Part shown: positions 40,356 to 52,604 of the stretch, in pieces | Position numbering within the stretch: position 1 is the stretch's first letter | How the letters are laid out: every line of letters starts with the position of its first letter | Origin: Symbiodinium natans | Lineage: Eukaryota > Sar > Dinophyceae > Suessiales > Symbiodiniaceae | Assembly (NCBI GenBank): GCA_905221605.1 | Contig: CAJNDS010001380.1 | Span: 362,001 to 426,000 of the forward strand | Reading direction: 5' to 3' | DNA length: 64,000 nucleotides | Notes under the pieces: generated by a model | The model's input: only the letters and a program-made list of their open reading frames with translations | What the model was told of the DNA's origin: nothing | The model's database searches: none | Position numbers and translations under genes: made by a program

Positions 40356-40400
40356 AACGAACGTTTTGACCGAAACATTTTGACCGGAACGTTTTGACCG
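40356..40400. repeat. Three tandem copies of AACGTTTTGACCG(A/G)
   Basis: Units of 14-15 bases, one with ATT for GTT, in a non-telomeric unique stretch (40085-40500). Confidence 0.85.
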
Positions 40401-40599
40401 AGATTCTGTTTTGGAACCCAGCTTCGAGTTTTTGACCGCGCCAGTGGGACACCCCCTGGTACCCTCGAATTTCAAGTCATATGTAAGTAAATAACATATT
40501 TGTTTAGGGACTGTGCGTTTTTTTTTGTGACCTGGGGTGCCTTTTTGGGGCCTCCTGAAAGGCTTGTTGGGGTTAAGGGTTTAGGGTGTAGGGTTTAGG

Positions 40600-41050
40600 G
40601 TTTAGGGTTTAGAGGGTTTAGGGGTCCTTTTTGGGTGTTTGGGGTGCCTTTTGCCTTTTGGGGGAGCATTTTGGGGCCGTTTGGGTGTTTGGGTGGCCTT
40701 TTGGGGGCCCTGAGGCCTTTTGGTGGGCTTCTGGGTGCCTTTTGGGGGGCCACCTGGTGGTGTGAGCTGAATTTTGAAGCCTCCCAGCCGCCGCTTGAAA
40801 TCTCCCGGGTGCCTGATTTCTGGCCTCCCGGTGCCTAGTTTAGGGCTTTTCTGGGGCATATTTTGAAGCCTCCCGGAGCCTACTTTTGGGGCCTTTTTTA
40901 GGAAGCCACAGCTTCACAGGCCTTTTTGCTTAAATAAATTGATCATTGAGCAGGCACTTTGGATTCATTTACTCAAACTCTGTTTGTCAGCTGTTTAAAT
41001 ATCTTGGGACATTCAGAATGATACCACATACAATTTTCTATGTATTTTAT
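40600..41050. other. GCCTTTTGGGG-type repetitive stretch and AT-rich stretch
   Basis: 40620-40900 is built from variations of GGGTGCCTTTTGGGG and TTTGAAGCCTCCCGG. 40915-41050 is AT-rich unique sequence. No coding support. Confidence 0.6.
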
Positions 41051-41741
41051 GTTTAGGGTTTAGGGTTTAGGATTTAGGGCTTAGGGCTCTAGGGTTTAGG
41101 GTTTAGGGTCCAGGGTCCTCAGCCCTCTGTTGATTCGTCTGGAGCGTGACCCTCAGACTCTGCGCTGAGGAACTTCCGTCTCGATCTGAGATCGGAGACG
41201 GCGAGTGCCCGGGCATGTCCTTAAGGGGTTTAGGGTCTAGGGTTTAGGGTTCCTCAACCCTGAACCCTAAACTCTGGGTTTTAGGGAAGTCGGAGGGAAG
41301 TCTGATGTCTAAGGTTCAATGAGGGTGTAGAATTCGGGTGCACTTGTGGTTTACCCTAAACCCTAAACCCTAAACCCTAAACCCTAAACCCTAAACCCTA
41401 AACCCTAAACCCTAAGCCCTAAGCCCTAAGCCCTAAGCCCTACTCCTGAGCTCACCGGGGGAGGCGGTTTGGCTTCAGGAGGTCAGCCTTGAAACTGGTG
41501 CTTGAAGTGCATTGTTGCATGAGGATCGAAGGGGGGGGGGCTGAAGGCTTAGGGCCTAGGGCTTGGGGCTTAAGGTTTAGGGCTTGGGGCTTGGGGCTTG
41601 GGGCTTGGGGCTTGTGGGGCTTAAGGTTTAGGGTTTAGGGTTTAGGGTTTAGGGTGTAGGATGCAAACCTAAGTCCTGAACCCTAAGGCCCACACCCTGA
41701 ATCCTAACAAGGAATCTCAAAGCCTGACCTTCATACTCCAG

Positions 41742-41802
41742 GCACTGTGTGCCCTGAGAATCTTAGAACCCAAGACCCAAGCCACAAACCTTGCGGCTTC
41801 GG
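41742..41802 (+). CDS. Possible exon, unidentified helical protein
   Basis: Acceptor CATACTCCAG, donor GTTTAGGG. It reads ALCALRILEPKTQATNLAAS with one base left. The frame is also open 30 bases upstream. A following segment (41888-41946, L-L-H-L-L-Q-G-T-V-S-V-G-A-P) fits in phase and ends at GTACACTG, but has TTTAGGG on its left. Alpha-solenoid-like appearance only. Confidence 0.38.
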
Positions 41803-42904
41803 GTTTAGGGTTGAGGGGGCTTAGGGTTGAGGGTTTAGGGTTTAGGATTTAGGGTTTAGGGTTTAGGGTTTAGGGTTTAGGGCTTAGGGTTGTTGCATCT
41901 TCTGCAAGGTACCGTGTCCGTGGGGGCCCCAGCCGAGAAGTTTCAGGTACACTGAGGGCTTGGGGCTTCGGGTCATAAGCCCTAACCTTACCTGGATCAG
42001 TGTTGGGGATCCTTTTTACTTTTTGGGTTATGGGCTTTCTTATATATGAACAAAAAGGATCCTTTTTTCTTCCTAGGGGAACAGGGATTAAGTTACACCC
42101 TGTAAACCCTACTCAGAGGCTCCAATGTAGTTCCTTTTGGGGTTAGTTATAGGGGATTCTGGTATACTTCCCCAAAAAGGTACTACATAGGAGCCTTTGG
42201 GTAAACCCTGCACGCCTAGGTGCACTAAACTCTTAAACCCCCAAACCCCGAGTTCGGGTTTAGGGTTATCTCAGCGCCCAGAGGGTTGATTTTGATCCCT
42301 CGTTTCCCTACTAAGAACCAGTAGGGTTTAGGGTTAAGGGCATCCTCTCTTGCCAGAGGCCAGTTCTCTAAATGATGGTCTGTTTAAGGTTTAGCGTTTA
42401 GGGTTTGGTGTTAAGGTTTTTGTGGTTAGGATGATTTGCCGTCCATGTTGAGGGGGACGGATGACTTGCCTGTAGCTACTAAAGCATTACGCAACCAGCT
42501 AAATCGTCATCAGACGTGCTCGAGAATTATGCATTTTGGCTGTTCAAGCCTGCGATGGGCTTAAGAACCCGTCAAAAGAGCAAAAACAAGTCTTCCTTAT
42601 AAGGGTAGTGTATCAGTGTATGGAGTATTATCTTCTAACTTTGTGCGGGTTCGTAAGCAAATAGTAGAATGCTGCGTCACTAGCAAATAGTGAAATGCCA
42701 AACCCTAACCCCTAAACCCTAAACCCTAAAACCTAAACCCTAAACCCATCACCTTTTTCGGACGCTGACGTTCCGCCCGAAAAATGTGATTCCAGTTTAA
42801 AAAAAATCAAACCTGAACCCTAAACCCTAAACCCTAAACCCTGAACCCTAAACCCTAAACCCTAAACCCTAAACCCTAAACCCTAAACCCTAAACCCTAA
42901 ACCC

Positions 42905-43000
42905 TAAACCCTATCGGGATGGCCGAGGACGCCTCCATGGGAGCCTTATCCCCCCACTCGGCGAACTCTTCGACGCCTCCACCGCTGCTCAGCTAAAGTG
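42905..43000. CDS. Possible exon, strand uncertain
   Basis: Exon-type flanks (CCCTAAACCCTATCGGG left, GTGTTTAGGG right). The - strand reading has both splice signals (CACTTTAG acceptor, GGGTTTAGG donor) and reads LSSGGGVEEFAEWGDKAPME. The + strand is also open in two frames. No homology. Confidence 0.3.
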
Positions 43001-43125
43001 TTTAGGGTTTAGGGTTTCGGGTTTAGGGTGTCGGGTTTAGGGTTTAGGGTTTAGGGTGTCGGGTTTCGGGTTCAGCGTTTTAGAGTTTTAGGGTTTAGGG
43101 TTTGGGGGGAACTGCCCAGAACCCT

Positions 43126-43231
43126 CGTATGGTCACTTGTCTAATTTCTCGTCCCTTTTTGGCCGCCTTAGAATAAGGACCCCCCCCAAAAGGGACCAGA
43201 TTTTAGAGAAGTGACCACATAATTTCGGACC
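43126..43231. repeat. Dispersed repeat H, copy 1 of 3
   Basis: ATGGTCACTTGTCT...GGCCGCCTTA...AAAAGGGACCAGATTTTAGAGAAGTGACCAC. Ends are inverses (GTCACTT/AAGTGAC). Other copies 44365-44475 and 50092-50202, both followed by TA microsatellites. Confidence 0.7.
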
Positions 43232-43424
43232 CAGTCTAGCCTGAGTTACTCCTGAGCCCCAAGCCCTAAAACATGTTTCGAGCCCTGCCTTCGAAGCCCT
43301 GGGCAGCCCAGTGGTACCCTTTACCCTTGTTGGTGTTTAAGGTTTCCTTACAAAGTAACCAACAAATTATTTTACTTCTAACATCCCCACCCTCTCTTGG
43401 TAGAGATACTCCGGGGTTGGCTCT

Positions 43425-43655
43425 GGGGTTGGGCACTCCGGGAGACTCTGGGGCTGGGCACTCCAGGGACACTCTGGACTCTGGCCTGGGCACTCTAGGG
43501 AGACTCTGGGGGTTGGGCATTTCAGGGAGACTTGGGGGTTGGGCACTCCAGGGACACTGTGGGGTTGGGCACTCCAGGGATGAGCGAGGAGTAGACCGGG
43601 CGAGGAGAAGAGTTCCGAGCGAGGAGAAGAGTTCCGGGCGAGGACCAGAGTTGAG
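43425..43655. repeat. Minisatellite GGGCACTCCAGGGA(C/G)ACT
   Basis: About six imperfect units of 24-36 bases, then three units of GAGCGAGGAGAAGAGTTCCG. The - strand frame through it gives repeated S-L-E-C-P peptides, a by-product. Confidence 0.85.
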
Positions 43656-44243
43656 TGTAAAATCTAACAACCCCACACCGAGGGTGGGGAAAAATGGGTG
43701 CCCTTATGCCAAGATGGTTTCTGGCTACGAAGAGCCTCAATGTGGCAGTCTGCCTGAAGCCCAGCAAAGTTTTAGTGTTGTTTTGGGTTTAGGGCTTACC
43801 CTCATGAAAAGGAATGGGTCGATCCAGTTGGACAAGCCCCATTTCCACATGTACAAACAACTGCTTCAAAGCTCTCTCAGGGCTTAAAGGCTCTAGGACC
43901 CAGAGTGGCCCTTATTCCCTGTTGAGGGGTTTAGGTGCCCTTAAAAGCCCTTTGAACCTGTTTCTTCAATGCTTCTGAGTTGCGACATCGGGTAGCCTTG
44001 ATCCAAGGAGGAGTGGCCCTGTCTTTCCAGTTTGCGAGCTGGCTCCCAACCCAAGGACTGTGCATCAGCGGCTGTTGCGCCCGCCGTCGGCGCCCAACCC
44101 CGCCAATGCGACAACCTCAGGGGAGTAGGGCTGCTTGGCCCTAAACCCTAAACCCTAAACCCTAAACCCTAAACCCTAAACCCTAAACCCTAAACCCTAA
44201 ACCTAAACCCTAAACCCTAAACCCTAAACCCTAAACTCGCAAG

Positions 44244-44327
44244 TACACGTGAATGACAGCCTAGAGGCCACAGCAATCCTTCATGACAATGTTTTGTTGG
44301 CATTCAAGGGCTTCCTTTTGGGTCCAG
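44244..44327 (+). CDS. Possible exon, unidentified
   Basis: After CCCTAAACTCGCAAG, donor GTATTGTTC. It reads HVNDSLEATAILHDNVLLAF then K-G-F-L-L-G-P. Two bases in, one out. Amphipathic; no family recognised. Confidence 0.4.
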
Positions 44328-44364
44328 GTATTGTTCAGAGACACACACACACACACACACATAC

Positions 44365-44475
44365 ACAGGGTCAGTTCTCTGAATTGTCGTGTCGCTTTGG
44401 GTACCTAAGAGAGGCCGCCTTGTAATGAGGACCCTAAATGGGACCCTAAAAGGGACTGTATGTTAGAGAAGTGGG
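44365..44475. repeat. Dispersed repeat H, copy 2
   Basis: GGTCAGTTCTCTGAATTGTC...GGCCGCCTTGTAATGAGGAC...TTAGAGAAGTGG. A (CA)10 run lies just before it and (TA)n after. Confidence 0.7.
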
Positions 44476-44484
44476 AGGGTTACC

Positions 44485-44900
44485 AGATATACATTATATA
44501 TATATATATATATTTGAAATAGAAATTTTCCTTAGCCCTTATCGCAAGCTTTGTATCCGTATACACATACTATACATATATGTATATATGTATCTTTATA
44601 TTATATATATATATTATATTATATATTGTACATTATATATTATATATTACATATTATATATTATATATTATATATTATATATTCTGGATATGTTTTATTG
44701 TATATTGTATATTACATAGTTTATGTTATATTTTGTATATTATCTATTTTATATTTCATATTAGTATAATATATTATATGATACAATATAATATATTAAT
44801 ATATTATTGTATATTATACTATACTAGATTATATTAGATTGTAGTATTATTTGTAGTATTATTATTACCATTACATATATATATATATATATATATGTAC
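44485..44900. repeat. TA-rich microsatellite block
   Basis: TATATA runs and TATATTATATAT arrays for about 400 bases. Tyr/Ile-rich frames are artefacts. Confidence 0.95.
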
Positions 44901-45318
44901 TTAGATCGATAGATAGATCGATGCATCTATATAGCTCTAAAATATGCGTGTGTGTGTTTATGTATATTTTTTTGGATATTAATGCATATGTATGTAATTG
45001 TTTGAATCTAAATGTTGCAAAACTTATTGAGCTTTTCCCGTGCTCACCAAAAACAACCTTCAGAAGCTCAAGACTAAGCAAAGTGCGTTGAGGGCTTAGG
45101 ATTTATAAGGGTTTAGGGTTTAGGGTTTAGGGTTTAGGGTGAGGGGAGCATTGGATCCCCGAATGTAAAGGAGCCACTGCTGGGTTTAGGGTTGAAAGGC
45201 TCAGGGCTGCTTCCGGGTTTAGGGTTTAGGGTTTAGGGTTTAGGGTTTAGGTTTAGGGTTTAGGGTTTAGGGTTATAGCCCGCAACCCCTAACCCAAAGG
45301 AAGCACCGACCCTGGCAG

Positions 45319-45384
45319 GTCATGAATGTTGCAGAGCAGCTCGTGCAGATGTTGCAGGCTGCTTGGCTTTACAGTTCAAACCTT
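45319..45384 (+). CDS. Possible exon, unidentified
   Basis: Acceptor ACCCTGGCAG, donor GTAAGA (near consensus). It reads VMNVAEQLVQMLQAAWLYSS then N-L, in phase 0 both sides. Helical. No homology. Confidence 0.42.
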
Positions 45385-45530
45385 GTAAGATTTCACATGG
45401 GGCCTAGGGTTGCTTCTTGGCCGTAAGGTTAGTAGGGGCGTAAGGCTTAGGATTACACACGTCAGCATAGGCAGTGGGCAAGATCTCGACACAAGAAATA
45501 TTTTGGCAAAGAAATCCACAGTTCGCTAGT

Positions 45531-45670
45531 ATCTTAGGGTAGCTATATACACGGTCCCGTAGTAAGGGCCCTTAACGGGGGACCCCTTATATACTCCTCT
45601 TATTCCCTCTAAATCCCAAGAGCCCTTTAAAGAAGGTAAGGGACCATCCTCTGGGGCCGTGTACCTAGGG
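45531..45670. mobile_element. TIR family D element
   Basis: Ends TAGGGTAGCTATATACACGG and CCGTGTACCTAGGGTT are inverses. The interior has AAGGGCCCTTAA and GGGGACCCCTTATATAC. Confidence 0.7.
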
Positions 45671-46502
45671 TTTAGGGTTTAGGGTTTAGGGTTTAGATGG
45701 TAACAGCAGCACCTTTCCCCATCCCAAGATGTGGGGAACTGGTTCGCTGCGGCTCTTACACCTTTTAGAGTCGCGGGTTTAGGGTTTTGGGTTTGGGGTT
45801 TTGGGTTTGGGGTTTGTGGTTTATGTTTCCACGAGTGCGACACCATCCAGCGACAGGAGAGGTCCCTCCGCACCCCCTCATACCCAGTGCCTCATTAGAC
45901 GGTGAGAACCCTAAACCCTAAACCCTAAACCCTAAACCCTAAACCCTAAACCCTGCAGACGAGCCCTAAGGCTCCAAATCTAGGTTTCCCTTTCGAAAAA
46001 ACCCCAATGAGGTACCCCTAATTTCGGAAACCTCATTTTGTGTTTGTTGTTTAGATTGTCTCTTAGAAATATCATTCCTAAAGAAATAAGCCACCAAACA
46101 GTACCTACTTTGGGCTATTTGGAGCCTTAGGGAAAACCTGTGCTGCGACACAAGACCCTGCAGGGGCGCCAGAACCTGCAACTCAACTTGCCTACAGCTT
46201 CTCACCCTGTTATTCCTGCTGACTTGGCCCTATTTTAGGGTTTTAGGGTTTTAGGGTTTTAGGGTTGAGAGGCTCCCTAAGCCTTAAGCGTGCTGTGATG
46301 GCGGTATATGGCATGAAAGCCTGCAGGTGAAGAGACTTCGAAGCCTTTCCCTAAACCCCCAAGCCCTGAACCCTAAACCCTAAACGCTAACCCTAAGCCC
46401 TAAGCCCTAAACCCTAAACCCTAAACCTCCTACATCGAGCAGGTCCAGCAGCAGCTTTTATCGACCATAGGCCTGGGCCTCTTTTGCACGTCAAGCTCAG
46501 GG

Positions 46503-46785
46503 TTTAGGGTTTAGGGTTTTAGGGTTTTAGGGCTTTAGGGCTTTAGGGCTTTAGGGCTTTAGGGCTTTAGGGCTTTAGGGCTTTAGGGCTTTAGGGCTTA
46601 GGGTCTTAGGGTTTTATTGTTTTAGGGTTTTAGGGTGTTAGGGTTTTAGGGTTTAGGGTTTTAGGGTTTTAGGGTTTCAGGGTTTTAGGGTTTTAGGGTT
46701 TTAGGGTTTTAGGGTTTTAGGGTTTTAGGGTTTTAGGGTTTTAGGGTTTTAGGGTTTTAGGGTTTTAGGGTTCAATGTTTTTAAG
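46503..46785 (+). repeat. GCTTTAGG and TTTTAGGG variant arrays
   Basis: About nine GCTTTAGG units (46526-46598), then about 12 TTTTAGGG units (46675-46770). Each is internally uniform. Confidence 0.95.
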
Positions 46786-47494
46786 GGTTTAGGGATTTAG
46801 GATTTAGGGTTTAGGGTTTAGGGTTTAGGGTTCAGGGTTCAGGGTTCAGGTTTCAGGTTTCAGGCTTTAGGGCGAGGGTAGCATAGAGGTTCTACGTAGG
46901 GATTTGAAGTTTCGGCTTCTGTCTTTTGAGCTTCGGGTGAAGTGCTTGGGGTGTTCAGGGCTTCTGAAAATAAAGGTCCGGGGTGTAAGGGGTTTTGGGT
47001 TTAGGGTTAAGGGCTTAGGGCTTGAGGGTTCAGATTTCTTTTGTCTTGGAGGAGTGGACCATGACCCTGTTTTCTTTCCATGACCTTGTTTTCCTTCTTT
47101 TGCCCTAGAAGGGTCCCAAGGCACCGAACATTTGGACAGAAATGGTTAGATTCTAACTACCTTCTTGCCCAAGTGCACGCTGTTTCCCTAAACCCTAAAC
47201 CCTAAACCCTAAACCCGAAACCCTCAGGGATTCGCGACACCCTCTTCCTGTAAAGCCAAAACACCGAACGCCTTCAACCCCCTTAACTACCCTAAACCCT
47301 CAACCCTTAACCACTAAATCCTAAACCGCGAAACCCTAAACCCTAAACCCCGAAACCCTAAACCCCGAAACCCGAAACCCTAAACCCTAAACCCTAAACC
47401 CTAGACCCTAGACCCTTAACCCTAAACCCTAAACCCTAGGCTTGCACCCCCAAGCCCTATAAGCCCCTAAGCCTGCACCCCGTCGCGTCTGCAG

Positions 47495-47541
47495 GTGCCC
47501 CTCAACTCGGCCCAGGCCCTCCGCAGCAGGCGTGTTCGGGG
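47495..47541 (+). CDS. Possible exon, unidentified
   Basis: Acceptor CCCGTCGCGTCTGCAG, then VPLNSAQALRSRRVR and a GTTCAGGGG donor. Exon-type flanks. Several acceptors and frames could follow it at 48437 on, so I do not join it. Confidence 0.33.
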
Positions 47542-47616
47542 GTTCAGGGGTTTAGGGTTTAGAGCTAGGGCTTAGGGCTAGGGTTAAGGTTTTAGGGGTT
47601 TTGGGGTTTCGGGGTT

Positions 47617-47708
47617 TTGGGGTTTAGGGGTTTAGGGGTTTAGGGGTTTAGGGGTTTAGGGGTTTAGGGGTTTAGGGGTTTAGGGGTTTAGGGGTTTAGG
47701 GGTTTAGG
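47617..47708 (+). repeat. TTTAGGGG array
   Basis: Eleven uniform 8-mer units. Confidence 0.95.
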
Positions 47709-48220
47709 GTTCGGGGTTCAGGGGTACAGGGTTGAGGGTTGAGGGATAAGGGTTGAGGGTTCAGGGTTCAGGGTTGAGGGTCAAGGGTTGAGGGAGAAGG
47801 GTTGAGGGTCCATTGTTCAGGGTTGAGGTTTCAGGGTTTAGGGTTGAGGCTTAAGGATGGAGGGTTTTTAGGGCTTGGGGATGAGAGTTCAGGGTTTAGG
47901 CCGAGGCCCTATAGGGTTTCGGGGGCTTCCAAGGGCTCTAAGTAGGGCAGGTTCATGACCTGGGCACACAGCCCTCGTCCCAACCTCACCCCAAAGGAAT
48001 CTCCGCAAACAGTTCTATAAGTTCTAAAGTCATACGGAGTATTTCGGGGTGGGGGTACCCCACACTCCAAAACCCTAAATTTGTGGGTTTTAGTAGAACC
48101 CTAAGACCCTAAACCTTTAACTCGAAACCCTCCCCCCCTCCTTGAGAGGGGGGCTGGGGCATCCCTGAAAACCTTCTCCCAAAACCCCTAAATCCCCAAA
48201 ACCCTAAACCCTCAACCCTC

Positions 48221-48322
48221 AACCCTCAACCCTAAACCCTAAACCCTAAACCCTAAACCCTAAACCCTAAACCCTAAACCCTAAACCCTAAACCCTAAAC
48301 CCTAAACCCTAAACCCTAAACC
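48221..48322 (-). repeat. CCCTAAA tract
   Basis: About 14 perfect units, then CCCCAAA variants. Confidence 0.95.
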
Positions 48323-48659
48323 CCACCCCTCCGTAAACCCTAAACCCCAAACCCCAAACCCCAAACCCCAAACCCAAACCCACACCCTAAACCCCAAACC
48401 CCAAACCCTAAGCCCCAGACCCTAAACCCCAAACCCTAACCCAGCGGCCACGACAATTTCCGCTACCCGGTGCTTGGCACCAGTACGGTCCCGCCTGGCT
48501 AACACAACGGATGTCTGTGAGCGACTGGAGTTGGCCGGCCTCCAAACCCTAACTATGCGCATGAATGTAGCCCCTAACCCCTAAACCCTAAACCCTAAAC
48601 CCTAACCCCAAACCCTAAACCCTTTAGCCCGAATTGAATAATAAGTCAGCTCTTCTTCC

Positions 48660-48774
48660 ACCCATTCACTCATTGGCATTGGGCCAAGGCACTCGCAACC
48701 CAAATTCGCGTCGAAGCTCCTGCGCAGCAAGAACGGCGAGGTCGAGCTCGCAGCGAAGCGTATCACGAATCTGG
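48660..48774 (+). CDS. Possible exon, unidentified
   Basis: Exon-type flanks, donor GTTTAGGG. Reads K-F-A-S-K-L-L-R-S-K-N-G-E-V-E-L-A-A-K-R-I-T-N-L with one base left. A second frame is also open. The phase fits 48814-48931, which reads FHHARHQFGTAAFALHMRKH on for 38 residues but has intron-type flanks. His-x-x-Gly-x-x-Ala-Phe faintly recalls choline-transporter-like proteins; not enough to name it. Confidence 0.33.
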
Positions 48775-49902
48775 GTTTAGGGTTTAGGGTTTAGGGTTTA
48801 GGGTTTAGGGTAGTCTTCCATCATGCGCGGCACCAGTTTGGCACCGCGGCCTTCGCCTTGCACATGCGCAAGCACGGCTTGATTACCAAATTCGACAGCT
48901 TCGCGCAAGAAGCCGTGTCGGCTTGGCCCAGGTATCTATGCACAGCCACGAAGCTCTAAACCCTAAACCCTAAACCTCAAACCCTGACCGCGTAACGCCA
49001 AGCCCTAAACCCCAAGCCATAAACCCTAAACCCCAAATCCTAAACCCTAAACCCCAAACCCTCAACTCCAAACCCTTCTAAACCCTAAACCCCAAACTCA
49101 ACCTAAACCCCAAACCTTAAACCCTGAACCCCAGGCCATAAACCCTCAACCCTAGACCGCAAACCCTAAACTCCAAACCCCAAACCCTAAACCCTAAACC
49201 CCAAATCCTAAACCCTAAACCCCAAACCCTGAAACCCCTAAACCCCAAATCCTAAACCCTAAACCCCAAACCCTGAACCCCCAAACCCCTGGAGCATCAA
49301 CCAGAAATCGGAGAGAGGCGCTGCCGCCCTCCCCTCCAGGCGATCAGTGCATGCCTCGGTCTGACCCAGGGGCGTTTAGGGTTTACAGGGTTTATAGGGT
49401 TTAAGGTTTCGGGTTTAGGGTTTAGGGTTTAGGGTTTCGGGTTTAGGGTTTAGGGTTCAGGGTTTAGGGTTTCGGGTTTAGGGTGTAGGGGGTTTATAGG
49501 GGTTTAGGGTACCCGAAGCCCTGAGCTCTTGACCCCGACATTGCCCAGGCGGTACTTAAACATCACCTGGCTGGTGAGCGCAGACCGCTCACATGAGGGG
49601 TTAGGGTTTACATTGGGCCACGCCGCTTTCTACGGTGAGGCGACAGAGGAGGAACCACCTTCGCCCGAAGCCTAAGTTTTTCTTATCACTACCTCAAAGC
49701 CTCAACCCTTCTCACTTCTCAACCTTTTTCAACAACCCTAAACCCGAAACGCTAAACTCTTCTCAACCATAAACCTTAATACAAAAAAACCTAGACCTTA
49801 AATCCTAAACCCTAATCTCTTCTCAACCCTAAACCCTGAACCCTAAACGCTAAACCCTAAACCCCTCTGTGGCGACCAAGGAGCCAACCGTTCATGCAAC
49901 AG

Positions 49903-50986
49903 GCCGCCCTCCTCTGTGCAGCGCTTCAGCAGGCCCCTGGGAAGAAGTTGTTGGGTTTAGGGTTTACTGTAGGGTTTAGGGTTGGGAAGAGTTTAGGGTT
50001 AGGGGCCGCGCTTTTGCTTATTGTTTTTTGAGGGTTGTGTTTCAGCTATCAGTTGTTTCGTTTTAGGGGTTCGGGCTGTGTATGTATATGTGGTCAGTTC
50101 TCCGAGCTCTGGTCCCTTTGCGGGTGCCCTGAATAATATGGGGGCCTGGCCGCCTTATAATAGTGACCTCAAAAGGGACCATAATTTAGAGCAGTGACCA
50201 TTTATATACATCTATACATCTATACATCTATATATCTATATATCTACATATCTATATATCTATCTATCTATCGATCTATCTGTATATATATATATATATT
50301 ATATATATATATATATATATATTGTTAATGTTTCGTTTGGGTTTTTTTAATACGCATCCTAGGGCTTGAGTTTTTCACGGCTTATGGGTTTAGGGTTTAG
50401 GGTTTAGGGTTTAGGGTTTAGGGTTTAGGGTTTAGGGTTTAGGGTTTAGTGTGTTGCGGGCTCAGCCTTTCACAGGGTCTAAGCCCTCATGATACTGTGG
50501 GAGATAGTTGTACTGTTGTATTAGGTTTAGGGTTTGTTTAGGAGTGTAGTTGACTAGGGTGTTCAGACTCAAAGCTTGTGCTCTAGGGTTGGGGGTCCAA
50601 GGTTCAGGGTTTCAGGGTTCGGGGCTTCGGAACACAAGCCTTCTAGACCCTAATCGCACACGCCCTAGGCGCCTGGACCCCGAAACCCACAACGCCCTCA
50701 ACTGTCCCTAACCTGAACCCTAAACCCTAAACCCTAAACTCCTAAACTCCTAAACCCTAAGCCCTAACTAAACCCTAAACCCTAAACCCTAAACCCTAAA
50801 CCCTAAACCCTAAACCCTAAACCCTAAACCCTAAACCCTAAACCCTAAACCCTAAACCCTAAACCCTAAACCCTAAACCCTAAACCCTAGCCCTAAACCC
50901 TAAACCCCTCAACAGCTGCCCAGGTGGCAGACTCCTCGCCGAGCGTTGCCTCCTCCTCGCGGCGCACGACGCAGTCGGAGCTGTGA
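49903..50986 (+). CDS. Possible last two exons of a split gene
   Basis: 49903-49954 reads AALLCAALQQAPGKKLL between CCCTAAACCCC and GTTTAGGG. 50916-50986 reads A-Q-V-A-D-S-S-P-S-V-A-S-S-S-R-R-T-T-Q-S to TGA at 50984, also with exon-type flanks. Phase 1/2 fits. Together they look like the end of a membrane protein with a Ser-rich tail. No homology. A second frame in 50916-51000 is also open. Confidence 0.38.
50092..50330. repeat. Dispersed repeat H copy 3 and TA/CTAT microsatellite
   Basis: Repeat H to 50202, then CATCTATA/CTAT units and two (TA) runs to about 50325. Confidence 0.8.
50771..50890 (-). repeat. CCCTAAA tract
   Basis: About 17 units, the longest tract in the window. Confidence 0.95.
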
Positions 50987-51725
50987 GCGGCGCCTGGGTG
51001 CGATCAGGGTTTAGGGTTTAGGGTTTGGGGCTAGGGTTTAGGGTTTCGGGTTTAGGGTTTATAACTGAGGGCTTCGGGCTCAGGGATCTTGGGGCCCTTA
51101 GGAGATTTTCAGGGTTTGAGGGGGTTCAGGGTTTGGGGTTTAGGGTTTAGGGCTTGTAGGGTTTAGGGCTTGTGCTTCAGGGTTCTTGGACGAGTAGAGT
51201 AACCTTAAACCTTTTGGGGGTATCATGATCCCTATAAAATCCCAAACGGGAACCTTTTGGTGACCTTGGGAGACTTTCAGGGTTTAGATCTCATGGTTCA
51301 GGGGTTTGTTAGGGTTTGGTTCATGTTCCACGCGCAGCACCGCGTGGGATGTGTCTGCGAGCACCTAAGTTCTCGTCCCTTCCCAAGGCACGCACCTGCA
51401 TCTTTGGCCTTGGTGGGTTTAGGATTAAAAACCCTAAGCCCTAAACCCTAAACCCCAGACCCTAGACCCTAAACCCTAAACCCATAGGGTTGCGAGCTTG
51501 AGGCTCTAGCGTTGGGGGTTTGGGTTCAAGCCACTCGATCCAAGCCCGGTGTGTAACCCTGAATCACTGAACCGAAAGCTAAACCCTAAACCCTAAACCG
51601 CCCTGATTTCCATCTTGCATACACCGTTGCACGAGGGCTCCGTCAGACCGAGAGGGCTCATGTTCCGCTTGGGGGAACAGGCAGCCCTAAACCCTAAACC
51701 CTAAGCCCTAAACCCTAAACCCTAA

Positions 51726-51846
51726 ACAGGTGTCTGATTCCGTTCTGCGTTAGCGGCGAGCTCAACAACATCCTTCCACTTCCCCAACAATGAGAGCATG
51801 ACAGGGCCACAAAAACACATGCTGAGCCCAGTGCTGCGAAAGCAAT
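51726..51846. CDS. Possible exon, strand uncertain
   Basis: Exon-type flanks. - strand: acceptor CCCATTGCTTTCGCAG and then L-G-S-A-C-V-F-V-A-L-S-C-S-H-C-W for 37 open codons. + strand: after AACAG, C-L-I-P-F-C-V-S-G-E-L-N-N-I-L-P and a stop. Undecided. Confidence 0.28.
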
Positions 51847-52604
51847 GGGTTTAGGGTTTAGGGTTTAGGGTCTAGGGTCTAGGGTCTAGGGTCTAGGGTT
51901 TAGGGTCCGCAGCTCGCTCAAGGAGCAGAAAACTCCAGGTAATGTTTTCGGGCGTGGGGCTTTCGAGCGTTCAGGGCTCCAGAAGGTTTCCTATACAGTT
52001 TTCATGGACCTTTAGGGTTAGGACAGCCACGAGGGACCAGAATTCATATCAACCCCCCCCCTCCCCCGCCCCCCATCATTCTCAGGGAAGTTGCATGGTT
52101 CTAAGAGTAGTTCTATGGTCCCTTAGTATGGGCCCTTATCTTCTTTATGGCCCATATCACGGGACCACGGAACTACCCCTAAACCCTAAACCCTAAACCC
52201 TAAACCCTAAACCCTAAACCCTAAACCCTAAACCCTAAACCCTAAACTTCATGGTCCCTTGATGTGGGCCCTTACCCTCTTTGCAGTCTTTGCAGGGCTC
52301 TGAAATATGGCCCCCTGTGGGTTTTTTTTTGGGGTATAGAAGGGTTCCCAAGCTATAAACTCATGTTAGGCAATGCGTACCCCGTACAGCAAGAGACCCC
52401 TTGCTACATATATGTATATATATATATACACATGTGCACACGCACACACACACACACAGCATTTCCCCCATATGTACATATGTACGTGTGTATACTTTCC
52501 CCTAACCCCAGACCCTAGACCGTAGACCCTAAACCTTGACCCCCTAAACCCTAAACCCTACACACCAGAACCCCAACCCCAAACTCCAACGCCCTAAACC
52601 TTAG

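Noticed and set aside
43266-43887. 136- and 204-codon frames
   Set aside because: Run through the 43.4-kb minisatellite; the peptide is just the repeat in translation.
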